28,579 nt of DNA from a bacterium (GTDB lineage: Bacteria; Krumholzibacteriota; Krumholzibacteriia; Krumholzibacteriales; WJIX01), in contig JAGHBT010000225.1 of the NCBI GenBank assembly GCA_021160845.1, positions 1 through 28,579 on the forward strand, in the 5' to 3' direction. This document shows, piece after piece, positions 6,945 through 15,736 of the stretch. Below the pieces are notes generated by a model. It did not search any database. It was not told the origin of the DNA and saw only the letters and a list, made by a program, of their open reading frames with translations. Within the stretch, counting starts at the first letter, position 1, and every line of letters starts with the position of its first letter. Position numbers and translations under genes: made by a program.

Positions 6945-8480
6945 TTATCTCTTTTTCATAATCTGAGCGATTTCTCTTCTAACTTCCTCCCTAATCTGCC
7001 CACCCTTACCTCTCCTGTTTGCTAGCTGCTGAAGTGTCATCTTATCAATATATTTTACATGAATAAACTTGCGTAGAGAACCTATAGAAATCCTTGCCGG
7101 ATTCATCAAGAGTATTAAAGGAACATTTTTATTCGCGAACCCGGTATATAGATCTCTTCTGCCGGCTATAAGAGAAAGCACGCTTGTAGCTTTGCATCTT
7201 AAAGCAATAAGCGATACAATTCCCGGCTTCCCAGCAATTTTAGGATTATTCAGCAGGCTGGTCAGAAAGGTGGTATTATCAATATATGATAGAATAAGGG
7301 ATTTATATCCCACTGAAGATTCTTCTATCGGTTTTGACCAATCATATTCAATAGGTACGCCGTAATCTCCGACAAACATGTCGGTTCGAACAGATTCAAG
7401 GTTCACTCTCAGAAGCTCGTCTTCAACTCTAAATCCTGGAATATCGAGCAACTCCTTATCAATCTTGCCCGATGACATCAATAATTCCATCTTCCCTTTA
7501 CCCGCTGAGTGAACAAAGTGATACAAACAACTTAGAAGATCTACTTTTGAACTTGAACGACTCAGAATCGGATGCTGAAAAATCGCTTTAAGAACAGATG
7601 TTCCAATCCTAATTTGAGGATATGAATGTGCTTTTGCGGTCTGAAATTCAAATATGTCCGCCAGCAATTTCCCGGCCTCGGACCCTTTTAAAGAATCAAT
7701 AATACCTTCCCACTGATTCTCCAACCTGTTTCTAATAAGAAGAGTTGAACCCTCGGAGAGACTTCTCGGAATTTCGAGTGTCCTTTTTATCCACTTAATA
7801 TTCTCACTCTCATTTATTAACTCCGTAAGCAAACGGCTATGTACTTCAGGGTTCATTGAGGATACAATTTGACTAATTCTCAAACGCCTTGCCTCAAGTT
7901 CCGCCATAATTCTCTTACGTATCGCTTCATCCCATCGCTCATCAGGATCTGCCAATGCCTTCCTTACCTTTATTTCCCATGCTAACCATGGTTTTTCCGC
8001 GTCTGAATAACCTGGCAATGGGTACGAGCCGGAAAGAAATAATACCTGTTTCCCAAACCATATTTCCTTTTCCGTCAGATCCTTTCCGCTCATTTTCTTA
8101 TCTTCAATTCGCTTCATAATATGTTTTAAACTAATAAAATCAGCATACTCCTCGACAATGGTATCCATGGACGCAACAGCGATTAATAGAGTATAGAGCA
8201 GCTGAATACAGCCAGGTTCACCACCGGCAGCGAGTGAGGCAATATAGATAATGTCACGCGAAGGATTTTCGGAAATTGACAGAAAATCGACGATCCCTTC
8301 AAACCTTTTGTAAAGACCATGTATCAAGGTTATTTCGTTGAGCCTGTTTTTGTCTATTTGTTCAATATTTACCTTGGTCAGTTCATCAAGACACCCGGCA
8401 AATGGCATTTCCGGGGGAAAGGAAATTACCCTGCATCCTTCATTTTTATACTCGTACGATATACCTAGCTTTGCTCCCAT
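6945..8480 (-). CDS. Uncharacterised 511-residue protein with alpha-solenoid-like C-terminus
   Basis: I do not recognise a named family. The product is soluble, with no signal peptide or membrane helix, and is mostly predicted helical. The last 130 or so residues contain spaced LLNNPKI, LILLMNPARISIGSLRKFI and DKMTLQQLANRRG...IREEVRREI segments. This pattern (aliphatic-rich helix, NP turn, then a 'LR..' helix and charged 'R..A...' end) recalls degenerate HEAT-like repeats seen in several uncharacterised bacterial proteins. It follows the helix-hairpin-helix barrel gene by 46 bases and is probably the last gene of that operon. The start ATG at 8480 has no strong Shine-Dalgarno, so a nearby alternative start cannot be excluded. 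A cytoplasmic scaffold or regulator is possible but is only a guess. Confidence 0.6.
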   Translation of the reverse strand: MGAKLGISYEYKNEGCRVISFPPEMPFAGCLDELTKVNIEQIDKNRLNEITLIHGLYKRFEGIVDFLSISENPSRDIIYIASLAAGGEPGCIQLLYTLLIAVASMDTIVEEYADFISLKHIMKRIEDKKMSGKDLTEKEIWFGKQVLFLSGSYPLPGYSDAEKPWLAWEIKVRKALADPDERWDEAIRKRIMAELEARRLRISQIVSSMNPEVHSRLLTELINESENIKWIKRTLEIPRSLSEGSTLLIRNRLENQWEGIIDSLKGSEAGKLLADIFEFQTAKAHSYPQIRIGTSVLKAIFQHPILSRSSSKVDLLSCLYHFVHSAGKGKMELLMSSGKIDKELLDIPGFRVEDELLRVNLESVRTDMFVGDYGVPIEYDWSKPIEESSVGYKSLILSYIDNTTFLTSLLNNPKIAGKPGIVSLIALRCKATSVLSLIAGRRDLYTGFANKNVPLILLMNPARISIGSLRKFIHVKYIDKMTLQQLANRRGKGGQIREEVRREIAQIMKKR

Positions 8481-8526
8481 GCTAATCCATTATATGCATG
8501 AAAAGTTCCAATTGCTCAGCAAAACA

Positions 8527-10206
8527 CTACAATTTCATAATCACTTGGATAATTATGTCCATTTGGCCTGAAGAATCTGTTGAAAACAGCATATGAAATA
8601 ATATTCTTTTACAAGAAATTTCAAAGCCTAATGTACTGCGAAATCCGCTTCCTGATAGATATTTCCATGCAAAACCACCCTCTACTGAGGGCTGATAGTA
8701 ATAATAAAATGGGGTTCCTTCCAAAGCCTTATAAAACGCGAGCGAAAAATCCCCCTTGAAATGTCCATTCGGAAAAAGAAATTTCAGAGAGGGAGCAATC
8801 AGATAACCAAAATAATCTTCACTCCATGGCACTCTTATTGAATTACGAAAGGAAAAATACTCGCCGCCTTTACAGGTAAATAGAAATTTAAGCGCATTTG
8901 AACCCGAAATATATTCGATTCCACGCGGGACAAGAATTTCTCTTTTATACTCACCATATTTCCATTCGAGACACAGTTTCTTTCTCTTTAGTTTCTTAAT
9001 AAGCTGAAGACTCAAAGACAATTTTTCCGATAAAGAATATGAACGCCTGTTTACCCATCGCTCAATTGAGCATCGAAGATATAAACGCCGTGCCAACCCT
9101 CTCTCGACAACCGCCGACATTCCACCCTGTTCTCCATTTACTTTCCTGCCGTCTGACGGAATCTTACCCATAGAATTAGAAAAAGAATGATCAACCTTAT
9201 ATACAAGAAAACCTGTCTTCATTTTTGCGTTTTTTATCTTCCCGCCACACGAAAAGGCTCTTCCTCCACTTGGAGATAACGCCAGTTCAAAAGCAAGATT
9301 AAGATTCTCCTTTTCGCATCTGGCATCTAATCCGGTATGACGTGCCGAAACCGCGCTTCCCTCCTCAACGACCGACACCCCAAATCTTGATTCCCCAATT
9401 CTTACTTCCATCCTCCCTCCCCGGAAGGGATCGCCGCCAAAATTAAACCTCGCATCGTCATGCTCTCTGATCACCCCATTGTAAATGAGCGCCCTTAAAA
9501 ACCCCTTTTTATAATCAGCAGCCACCCCCCTGATTACCCTTCCATAAAAATAAGTCCCCATACTGACCCATTTATACTTATTTAATGGATACCCGTACGA
9601 AAAGGGGTAATAAAAGGAATGCCCACTCGCCACAAGTCCCATAGCAAAATCAGGAAGAAAATCCCCGGTGTGAACACGTAACTGCTTATTTAATAAGTTA
9701 AATAGCGAGTACGCGGTTACCTCGGTAATGTCGCAACTACTTCTAATCTTTACTCTGAAACTTGACAAGCCGTTCTCAATACGAATGTACCCATCATCTC
9801 TACAGTAAGGGAGGACTGTTAAACATCTCCTTGTATATCGCAAGGAAAGATCGTAATTCCTCGCGAAAGGTAATATTAAGAATCTCTTGTAGTTGTATAT
9901 CCTTTTTCTGTCATCAGGTGACAATAACAATATCCATTCACTGCTACCCCCTGACTTTTTTACCGCAGCAATCACCCTCTCGGCAAGAGTACCGGGAAAT
10001 CCGGGTATATCGAGGAGATATTCTATTTCGGCCTCGTTCGGATCAATCGGATTGTCTTCAAAATATCTGATAATTCTGTATTCTCCCTCGGAAAACCCAC
10101 CCGTTAAATCGGATATATATTCATCAGGCTCTTCAGCAAATAGATTCACATTGCCGAGAATTAGAAAAAAATTTATCCAGGTTAATATCCGGGTAATAAA
10201 ATTCAT
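8527..10206 (-). CDS. Helix-hairpin-helix plus beta-barrel envelope protein
   Basis: The 559-residue product begins with a signal peptide (residues 1-24, ending NLFA). Residues about 58-86 contain a helix-hairpin-helix motif, IEYLLDIPGFPGTLAERVIA, the DNA-backbone-binding fold also found in the competence protein ComEA. From about residue 115 onward the sequence is beta-strand-rich with short turns and many aromatic residues, including a GDF...GL block at 179-189 that I associate with a Bacteroidota family of HhH outer-membrane barrels. The C-terminal half is weakly conserved strands. The upstream frame to 10287 is rejected because the ATG at 10206 overlaps the TGA of the preceding gene (ATGA), the pattern of coupled translation, and starts the signal peptide. 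Function is unknown; DNA handling at the outer membrane is an inference. Confidence 0.66.
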   Translation of the reverse strand: MNFITRILTWINFFLILGNVNLFAEEPDEYISDLTGGFSEGEYRIIRYFEDNPIDPNEAEIEYLLDIPGFPGTLAERVIAAVKKSGGSSEWILLLSPDDRKRIYNYKRFLILPFARNYDLSLRYTRRCLTVLPYCRDDGYIRIENGLSSFRVKIRSSCDITEVTAYSLFNLLNKQLRVHTGDFLPDFAMGLVASGHSFYYPFSYGYPLNKYKWVSMGTYFYGRVIRGVAADYKKGFLRALIYNGVIREHDDARFNFGGDPFRGGRMEVRIGESRFGVSVVEEGSAVSARHTGLDARCEKENLNLAFELALSPSGGRAFSCGGKIKNAKMKTGFLVYKVDHSFSNSMGKIPSDGRKVNGEQGGMSAVVERGLARRLYLRCSIERWVNRRSYSLSEKLSLSLQLIKKLKRKKLCLEWKYGEYKREILVPRGIEYISGSNALKFLFTCKGGEYFSFRNSIRVPWSEDYFGYLIAPSLKFLFPNGHFKGDFSLAFYKALEGTPFYYYYQPSVEGGFAWKYLSGSGFRSTLGFEISCKRILFHMLFSTDSSGQMDIIIQVIMKL

Positions 10207-11015
10207 CGTATCCACAACACACCAATCCCGGCGGAAAGCGTACTTCCGAGTACCGGATGATGATTCCAGGAAAAACCAAAATACCAATTGTTTCTTTGAT
10301 AAACCAACCCGGATGATATTTCATTCGTGTTAAACCCATAACCGGACAAGAGGCAAAAATCACTACTCAAATTAGCCTCTGCCCCCATTAGAAACTCATT
10401 TTCATTCCTTCGCAACACAGAGTAATTAACAAGCAGTGACAGAGGAAAATCGTTAATCGAAAACATAAATTTTGCCACCTCGTCAGCTGAAAAATCGGGG
10501 TCGTATATAATTCCTTCAAACCCGGATGTAAATATCTTTTTCCAATCGAAACTTATTGAAGTTTTTACCGTTCCGTCTGTTTCATACTCAAAACCTGTCA
10601 CTTTCCTACCACCAAATGCCGGTGATATCCCTAGCGAAAGCCCGCTTCGGGCAATTTCTCTAATCCACTGAATTTTAACGCGATCTTCTCTATATAGATC
10701 ATAATGAAGGAGAGACCATGACACCCATAGATTATTATTGCTATTACGAAATCCTATTTTTAGAAAGGAATCGGTGATGCCGTTTATAGAATACGGGTTG
10801 GAAACAGAGGAAATCAGCCCGAAATAATTTCCATTCGCTCTGATCCAATTCAGATTTGGAACAATATCAGGGTGTACTGCCCCATTTCTTGCCTTTATCC
10901 ATACCGGTATCCCTGCAATCACCGCCGGGGATATACCAATTATAAAAACAAATAACAGAACAAATAATATTACCCGCCGGCCTTCACGGCCAAACACCTT
11001 TTTTCTCTTCTGCAT
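10203..11015 (-). CDS. Predicted outer-membrane beta-barrel protein, family not identified
   Basis: The 270-residue product has a long basic N-terminus and a hydrophobic stretch (about residues 15-34, ending PAVIAG) consistent with a signal peptide. The remainder is alternating polar and aromatic strands, ending NNWYFGFSWNHHPVLGST then a final strand. This resembles the C-terminal hairpins of PorQ/PorV-type barrels, though I cannot assign it firmly. The start at 11015 overlaps the preceding lamin-tail gene by 46 bases; a GTG at 10997 would shorten that. Its TGA overlaps the ATG of the helix-hairpin-helix gene, so the two products are probably made together and may form one envelope complex. 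Confidence 0.55.
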   Translation of the reverse strand: MQKRKKVFGREGRRVILFVLLFVFIIGISPAVIAGIPVWIKARNGAVHPDIVPNLNWIRANGNYFGLISSVSNPYSINGITDSFLKIGFRNSNNNLWVSWSLLHYDLYREDRVKIQWIREIARSGLSLGISPAFGGRKVTGFEYETDGTVKTSISFDWKKIFTSGFEGIIYDPDFSADEVAKFMFSINDFPLSLLVNYSVLRRNENEFLMGAEANLSSDFCLLSGYGFNTNEISSGLVYQRNNWYFGFSWNHHPVLGSTLSAGIGVLWIR

Positions 11016-12736
11016 ACACTGCCACCCAACCCGTAGTACTCCACAACACAGATATAAAGACCGGTTACTACCATCCCCCCATTTGAATCAAGCCCATCCC
11101 ATAGGGTTGAAAAATAGTTCGCCCCATTCTTCTCCCCCGCGAGATTAACAATCTCCATTCCCTCCATATTAAATATTCTCACAAGAAACCCGGTATCTCG
11201 GGTTTGTGCCCTTCCGGAGATTACAACTCCTTTGTCCCTTGCCGGAGAAAAGGGGTTCGGCGAGATTGTAAATTTATCGTTTATTCCGAGAGCCCCGTGG
11301 AAGACCGAATTTGCCACTCCTGGAGTTGAACCGGCTGCGATAGAACAAGTGTGCCATAGTCCTCCCTCTATCGAACTGCATACAAAAGGAGAAAATCTCT
11401 CGATCGATATTCCTCTTTCTCCCTCTAGCATATCGTGGTATTCGATCTTCTCTACAACCCTCCCAAGCCTTCCCCTAAGAAGAATCTCCTCACAAGAAAA
11501 ATCGGTACTATAATCATTAAGCCCCGGCCAACCCCCTTCAACTCCATGAATCAAAACATCTCCATCAGAAACAATCCCTTTCATATCTCCAGGGAATTGA
11601 GCGAGAATCAAATACCCCCCAGGCGATATCACAAGATCATCACTGGTGATCAACCTAACTTTACGATTCGCGTCACTTAAAAAATAACCCTGTAAATTAA
11701 GTTTATTATCACCGGAATTATACAATTCGATCCATTCAGAACGGCCTGTAACCGGCCTGTACATAATTTCGTTTATTACAATATCAGTTGGGGAAAACAG
11801 AAAGGAAACAAAAGCTGTATCATTATTGCTGTTCCCGTCTATTTCTTCATCAAGAAATGCAAAGACCGACGCGCTGTCGAAAAACCCTGAAGCTGGAAAA
11901 TTGCATTCAATATCAATACTTTCTCCAGATTTTAATAGGTCGACATCACTGACTACAGTAAGTATTTCCCCTATACCATCCAAGGTATCAATTACGACTA
12001 TATGAACAAGACCGGAGAAATCATCAAGTCCACTATTGATTACTTCCAGTTTCAGATTAATCTGACCATTTGCGCAGGGCAAAAGGTCATCGTTTATTAT
12101 TGAAAGGGCAAGATCATTATCAAAGAAATTTTTTCTCATGGGCGTAGGGAAAACGGAAACAAAATCAAGATTATTATTTCCACTATCTTTTCCATCCGGT
12201 TTTCTCGCTATACTAAAGCCTTCCATCACATCGATCGTAGGTTCTGATTCATAGAGATCACTGAAACCTAGGGCTCCATAACCCACAAGGTCAACAACTG
12301 AACTATTATAGGTTAAACGCACGGCATCAGGACCATTCTGCAACACGCACTGCGCTATACAGTTCGGAGAGGGAATACAATCGACCCCACCGACAATAAG
12401 CATTCCGCCAAAAGCAAGATAGATATTATTTGTAAATTCATAATATGTCTCTGGTTTGCCTGTCCTTCCGTCAAGAAATTCAATACGGAAACCGGATAAA
12501 TTAATCGTTTCTTTTCCTGTATTCAGTAATTCAACAAACTCATGCCCGGTGTCACTCCCAGGATGATCATAATATATTTCATTGATTACGATCTGAGCGG
12601 AGCTTCGTGACGGGACAAAACATACCACGCCTGCTAAAAATGTTAACATCAACAATTTTACAAAAGACATGAATAAAGAAATTATATTTCTATGTGGAAG
12701 GAACTTCTTTCTGAAATCGCCTTTCAACATCATCAT
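10970..12736 (-). CDS. Secreted protein with two lamin-tail domains and FlgD-like C-terminal sorting domain
   Basis: The 588-residue product starts at ATG 12736, eight bases after GGGGAGG; the GTG at 12745 lies too close to that site. A hydrophobic signal follows (about residues 25-47, ending SSAQ). Lamin-tail domain 1 (about 48-200) opens with IVINEIYYD and HEFVELLNTG. A CARDB-like Ig domain (about 207-317) follows. Lamin-tail domain 2 (about 318-475) opens with DIVINEIMYRP and SEWIELYNSG. The last 100 residues, from ISPNPFSPARD through TLWDGLDSNGG to GLYICVVEY, form a FlgD-like Ig fold used by many FCB-group secreted proteins as a sorting tail. Bacterial lamin-tail domains are often on secreted nucleases or surface proteins; no nuclease motif is seen here. 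It heads the envelope cluster. Confidence 0.78.
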   Translation of the reverse strand: MMMLKGDFRKKFLPHRNIISLFMSFVKLLMLTFLAGVVCFVPSRSSAQIVINEIYYDHPGSDTGHEFVELLNTGKETINLSGFRIEFLDGRTGKPETYYEFTNNIYLAFGGMLIVGGVDCIPSPNCIAQCVLQNGPDAVRLTYNSSVVDLVGYGALGFSDLYESEPTIDVMEGFSIARKPDGKDSGNNNLDFVSVFPTPMRKNFFDNDLALSIINDDLLPCANGQINLKLEVINSGLDDFSGLVHIVVIDTLDGIGEILTVVSDVDLLKSGESIDIECNFPASGFFDSASVFAFLDEEIDGNSNNDTAFVSFLFSPTDIVINEIMYRPVTGRSEWIELYNSGDNKLNLQGYFLSDANRKVRLITSDDLVISPGGYLILAQFPGDMKGIVSDGDVLIHGVEGGWPGLNDYSTDFSCEEILLRGRLGRVVEKIEYHDMLEGERGISIERFSPFVCSSIEGGLWHTCSIAAGSTPGVANSVFHGALGINDKFTISPNPFSPARDKGVVISGRAQTRDTGFLVRIFNMEGMEIVNLAGEKNGANYFSTLWDGLDSNGGMVVTGLYICVVEYYGLGGSVCRREKRCLAVKAGG

Positions 12737-12762
12737 CACATCCACCTCCCCGGCTTAGAGTT

Positions 12763-12775
12763 GTGTAGACTACAC
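12763..12775. promoter_or_regulatory. Palindrome in the lamin-tail gene upstream region (possible operator)
   Basis: GTGTAG-A-CTACAC is a perfect 6+6 palindrome around a single base, 27 bases before the predicted ATG at 12736. It overlaps TAGTCT, the possible -10 of a weak promoter (TTGCAA at 12790-12795, 17-base spacer, TAGTCT at 12767-12772). A repressor binding here would block initiation. Evidence is limited to symmetry and placement. Confidence 0.35.
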
Positions 12776-12855
12776 CAAACCAAAACCCATTGCAAGAACT
12801 TTTTTAAAATTTTTTATGGAGTTTAAAGATGATCCCCTATTAACGGACGCCGTTC

Positions 12856-15030
12856 CTATACAAGTCCCCATATCTTTCTTAAAATCCACTCTGTGGTAAG
12901 AAAAAGGATAATTACAAAAAAGAATACTATATTTGAGCGAAAAGAAGTTGTACGAGTCATGTGGACTTCATTAACATGCGGGTTTAATCGATTAATAATC
13001 CCTTCTGCTTCATTTGGTACAAAGAACTGCCCCCCGGACTTTTTAGATAATCGCTTAAGGAAATCGCCATCCATAGATCTATGAATATATTCAACCGAGA
13101 GAGAATCAACGCTGAATTCAGTTTCTCCCTCAAACCCCTTGCCGGAATCCAGAATCTCCCTTGCCGCAACCCTGTAACGACCAGGACCGAGAGAGGGAAG
13201 CTTAACCCTAAAAACGCCCCTTTCCGGAATTTTCGGATCAAAGATAAAGGTCCGAATAAGCTCGTTCCCTTCCTTTTCCATTTTATAGAGCCTTCCCTTT
13301 ATGGCCTTAGGTAACCTCCTTTTTCCCAAATGCACTGATATCTGAGGCTCTTCCCCAGCATTGTACCTGTTCCTGGATGACACAACTTCGAGTGGTTGTC
13401 TGTCAGCACCGGAAGCAAAATATTGAATCAATGACGAGAAAAATGTATTGTAAATTTTCTCTCCCTCTATGCCCGCAAGTCTCCATCTCCAGAGTGGCAT
13501 CCCAAGCACTACACCCGACACCCCTTCTCCGCTGCGTTCAATAGCGACCAGGGGTTTTAAGTCACCTTTGTTTTCATCTAAATAAAGGGGTACGGTAGTC
13601 CCCATAGAAGGATTAAATCCTTCAAGATATACCGGCAGAGGAGGTAATTCATAAATCCCCCCGCATTCAGATAGCATTACGGAAACCGTGTTGTTACCCT
13701 CAGGGGAAAGTCTTAAATAGTACTCCCCCACGGACGCCCTAACCAAAGACAGCTTCTTTACCGGAATAATATCCTCGAGGAGCTTGAAAGATGAATCGTA
13801 TATTAATGGGCTACTTTCATCGGCAAGAAAAACAACTCCTCCACCTCCATGCACATAATCGATTAAAATATCCGCATTCTCGGCTATAGAGAAAGTCCTT
13901 TCGGCATCAGAAATAATAACCAGGTCATACCGTTTTAACCCATCGCTTCCTGATGGAAATTGCCACTTCAGATATTTTGGAATCTTTATATAACCCTGCC
14001 CCGGATTCCATGTAACAAAATCAAAATCAAACCTCTTCATTTCACCCGCGAGGTCACGCAAAAACTTCATATTCCAATCTGCATGCTCGTCTATATACAG
14101 AATATGCCTCACCTCTTCAAGTATCCCGAGGTTAAATCCCTCCGATCTTCTACCCGATAACTTCATTTCTTCACATTCCAGTATAATTTTCATCCTGTGA
14201 TCACTTGCTTTACCGGCAAGATAATCAAAAACGGCTCTATATTCACCTTCGCCATTTTCCGCTACGACCAATACACTATCTATTAACTCATCATCTTCAA
14301 ACAACCTTGCTTTTATGTGAACATTTTTTCTGAGTCCTTTAGCGGCTACGATAGTTTCAATCTTTGTTTTCATCCCGGAATAAACCCTTCTCTCATAGAT
14401 GATGTCTTCAATCGATAGATATCCACCCTTCAAAGTATTCCCAAATCCAATTGAATATACCGGAAGATTTATCCCTTCAATTAATGTTCTGTTGTTTGTC
14501 TGGATTCCGTCTGTAAGAAGTATTATTCCCGCCGGCTTAGAATACCTGTATCGATTGGCAACTGCTTCTATACTGCCTGTTATGTCAGTTCCCTCACCCT
14601 CTGCTTCAGGGATGCTATCGGCTTGCACCGGGTTTTTCCAGAGATTTTTTGAAAAAGGAATAATTTCTATATCAGCAGAATGTTTATCCCCGATATTTAT
14701 AAGTAACCCGTCGATAACAGAACGAGCAAATGCAATACGGCTTTCTCCTGAACAATCTTTTATGCTCATACTTTTTGAGACATCCACAAGTATTGGAATT
14801 ATTGGGGTTTTTTTCTCAGTGGCCAAATAGGTCAAAAGAGGATTTACAAAAAACAGAACAAGCGACAGAAAAGCCAGAGACCTCAGCCCCGCAAGAACAA
14901 ACCTCTTTGGACCGGAGATAGATGGAAAACATTTTCTATATATAAAAAGAGAAAAGAGTATAAGTACTGTGGCAGCGGCAAACCCCCATAGACCAATTTC
15001 AAGTAGTATATTTCCAACAGCTTCAAACAC
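12856..15030 (-). CDS. Membrane-anchored von Willebrand factor A domain protein
   Basis: The predicted 724-residue protein starts at GTG 15030, preceded by AGAGGAG; the further upstream GTG at 15054 has no ribosome site. Two membrane helices (about residues 13-32 and 46-70) precede a VWA domain with a complete MIDAS metal site: DVSKS (83-87), Thr148 in GTDIT, and Asp174 in LLTDG. A long beta-rich middle follows, then a segment resembling class I glutamine-amidotransferase-like folds (LVIISDAER, HGGGGVVFLAD), Ig-like strands, and a final membrane helix near the C-terminus (SNIVFFFVIILFLTTEWIL). This layout matches a widespread but poorly characterised family of VWA membrane proteins often found near MoxR ATPases and BatA-type proteins; neither is visible here. 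It probably acts at the inner membrane with its VWA region outside the membrane core. Confidence 0.75.
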   Translation of the reverse strand: MFEAVGNILLEIGLWGFAAATVLILFSLFIYRKCFPSISGPKRFVLAGLRSLAFLSLVLFFVNPLLTYLATEKKTPIIPILVDVSKSMSIKDCSGESRIAFARSVIDGLLINIGDKHSADIEIIPFSKNLWKNPVQADSIPEAEGEGTDITGSIEAVANRYRYSKPAGIILLTDGIQTNNRTLIEGINLPVYSIGFGNTLKGGYLSIEDIIYERRVYSGMKTKIETIVAAKGLRKNVHIKARLFEDDELIDSVLVVAENGEGEYRAVFDYLAGKASDHRMKIILECEEMKLSGRRSEGFNLGILEEVRHILYIDEHADWNMKFLRDLAGEMKRFDFDFVTWNPGQGYIKIPKYLKWQFPSGSDGLKRYDLVIISDAERTFSIAENADILIDYVHGGGGVVFLADESSPLIYDSSFKLLEDIIPVKKLSLVRASVGEYYLRLSPEGNNTVSVMLSECGGIYELPPLPVYLEGFNPSMGTTVPLYLDENKGDLKPLVAIERSGEGVSGVVLGMPLWRWRLAGIEGEKIYNTFFSSLIQYFASGADRQPLEVVSSRNRYNAGEEPQISVHLGKRRLPKAIKGRLYKMEKEGNELIRTFIFDPKIPERGVFRVKLPSLGPGRYRVAAREILDSGKGFEGETEFSVDSLSVEYIHRSMDGDFLKRLSKKSGGQFFVPNEAEGIINRLNPHVNEVHMTRTTSFRSNIVFFFVIILFLTTEWILRKIWGLV

Positions 15031-15144
15031 AGCTTCTCCTCTATCTGCAAACACCAGGAAAGTCTAATGTAAAAAGCAATAACATTCAAGCCGGCAGAAA
15101 CAATATAATTCAACACTGGTATTGGAAAACGCCTGGGCATGATG

Positions 15145-15150
15145 ATTGTA
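15145..15150 (-). promoter_or_regulatory. Possible extended -10 promoter element for the VWA gene
   Basis: TACAAT on the minus strand is preceded by TG one base upstream (TGCTACAAT), an extended -10. A TTGATC hexamer upstream is 20 bases away, too far for a good -35. The implied leader is about 108 bases to the GTG at 15030. Confidence 0.3.
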
Positions 15151-15253
15151 GCAAACTATTTTTCTTCGCCGATCAATCCAAACAGCGGCTTTAATCCGTC
15201 AAACCCGGATGCATGCGGAAACCCGGCAGGTTACCCCGCAAAGGTTCAGAATC

Positions 15254-15309
15254 ATGCAAAAAGAAAACGCCTTTCTCAAGAAGTTTCCCTTTTGCATTGT
15301 TTTTCTTTT
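15254..15309 (+). terminator. Long hairpin with plus-strand U-tract just after the distal STAS gene
   Basis: Arms 15254-15268 and 15283-15297 pair over 15 positions, with two G-U wobbles when read as minus-strand RNA and mismatches at those positions as plus-strand RNA, around a 14-base loop. On the plus strand the stem is followed by TGTTTTTCTTTT, a good U-tract; on the minus strand no U-tract follows. It begins 11 bases after the stop at 15308. It may protect the 3' end of the minus-strand operon message, or stop transcription coming from the left on the plus strand. The flanking 15181-15240 segment holds a second stem (GCGG at 15215, CCGC at 15236). Confidence 0.45.
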
Positions 15310-15709
15310 AAATGATTTTTGTGCTCCCTGTTGTTTCTTTTTCTTTCTCAGGGATATTGCCAAAACTGGCGACTGCTTCTTCTACATTATCGTAGCTTTC
15401 AAGTATCGTTTGAAATTCAAGAAGCTCAAACACTTCATACACATCACCTACCATAGACGCAAGTTTAAGGTCTCCGCCATTCTCCCGGATTTTCTTAATC
15501 TCGCTAATAAAAATTCCCCACCCAGCAGAACTGACATAATCTACATCAGCTAAATCAATAATAATATCAAACCTCTGTTCTCGAAGAAGTTGTTTAATAC
15601 CCTTCTCCAATTCACTGGAGGTAGTTGTATCAATAAACCCACTCACATGTACAATAGAAATAGCTGAATTCCCTTCAGGTTTACTAAAAGAAATGCTAAT
15701 ATCATTCAT
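15308..15709 (-). CDS. STAS-domain anti-sigma factor antagonist (SpoIIAA/RsbV-like)
   Basis: This 133-residue protein is one STAS domain plus a short charged tail (about 115-133). It matches the SpoIIAA/RsbV fold: VHVSGFIDTTTSSELEKGI at the first strand-helix, FDIIIDLADVDYVSSAGWG with the phosphorylatable serine (Ser61, aligned by the GWG motif with SpoIIAA Ser58), and VFELLEFQTIL for the last helix. In partner switching, the unphosphorylated form binds an RsbW-type kinase and releases that kinase's target. It lies 27 bases after the other small STAS gene and closes the signalling block. Its sequence is closer to its neighbour at 15737-16105 than to the third STAS domain of the upstream fusion, suggesting local duplication. 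The Shine-Dalgarno (GAGAGAGA) is weak. Confidence 0.88.
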   Translation of the reverse strand: MNDISISFSKPEGNSAISIVHVSGFIDTTTSSELEKGIKQLLREQRFDIIIDLADVDYVSSAGWGIFISEIKKIRENGGDLKLASMVGDVYEVFELLEFQTILESYDNVEEAVASFGNIPEKEKETTGSTKII

Positions 15710-15736
15710 GCTATTCTCTCTCTCTCAATTTGTATA

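Noticed and set aside
6931..6946. Stem GATAAC/GTTATC at the stop codon of the 511-residue gene as a terminator
   Set aside because: The stem is only six base pairs, AT-rich, and lacks a following U-tract.
9893..10333. Plus-strand open frame of 146 residues
   Set aside because: It is antisense to the helix-hairpin-helix and barrel genes, with no domain pattern or ribosome site of note.
14399..14830. Plus-strand open frame of 143 residues
   Set aside because: It lies wholly inside the VWA gene in antisense, has no recognisable protein pattern, and every supported gene here is on the minus strand.
15194..15240. SAM-I-like riboswitch on the plus strand (a GAAACCCGGCA segment near 15217)
   Set aside because: Only a short core resemblance; the upstream stem and conserved AGAG/GAGGGA blocks of the SAM-I aptamer are missing, and no gene follows on that strand.
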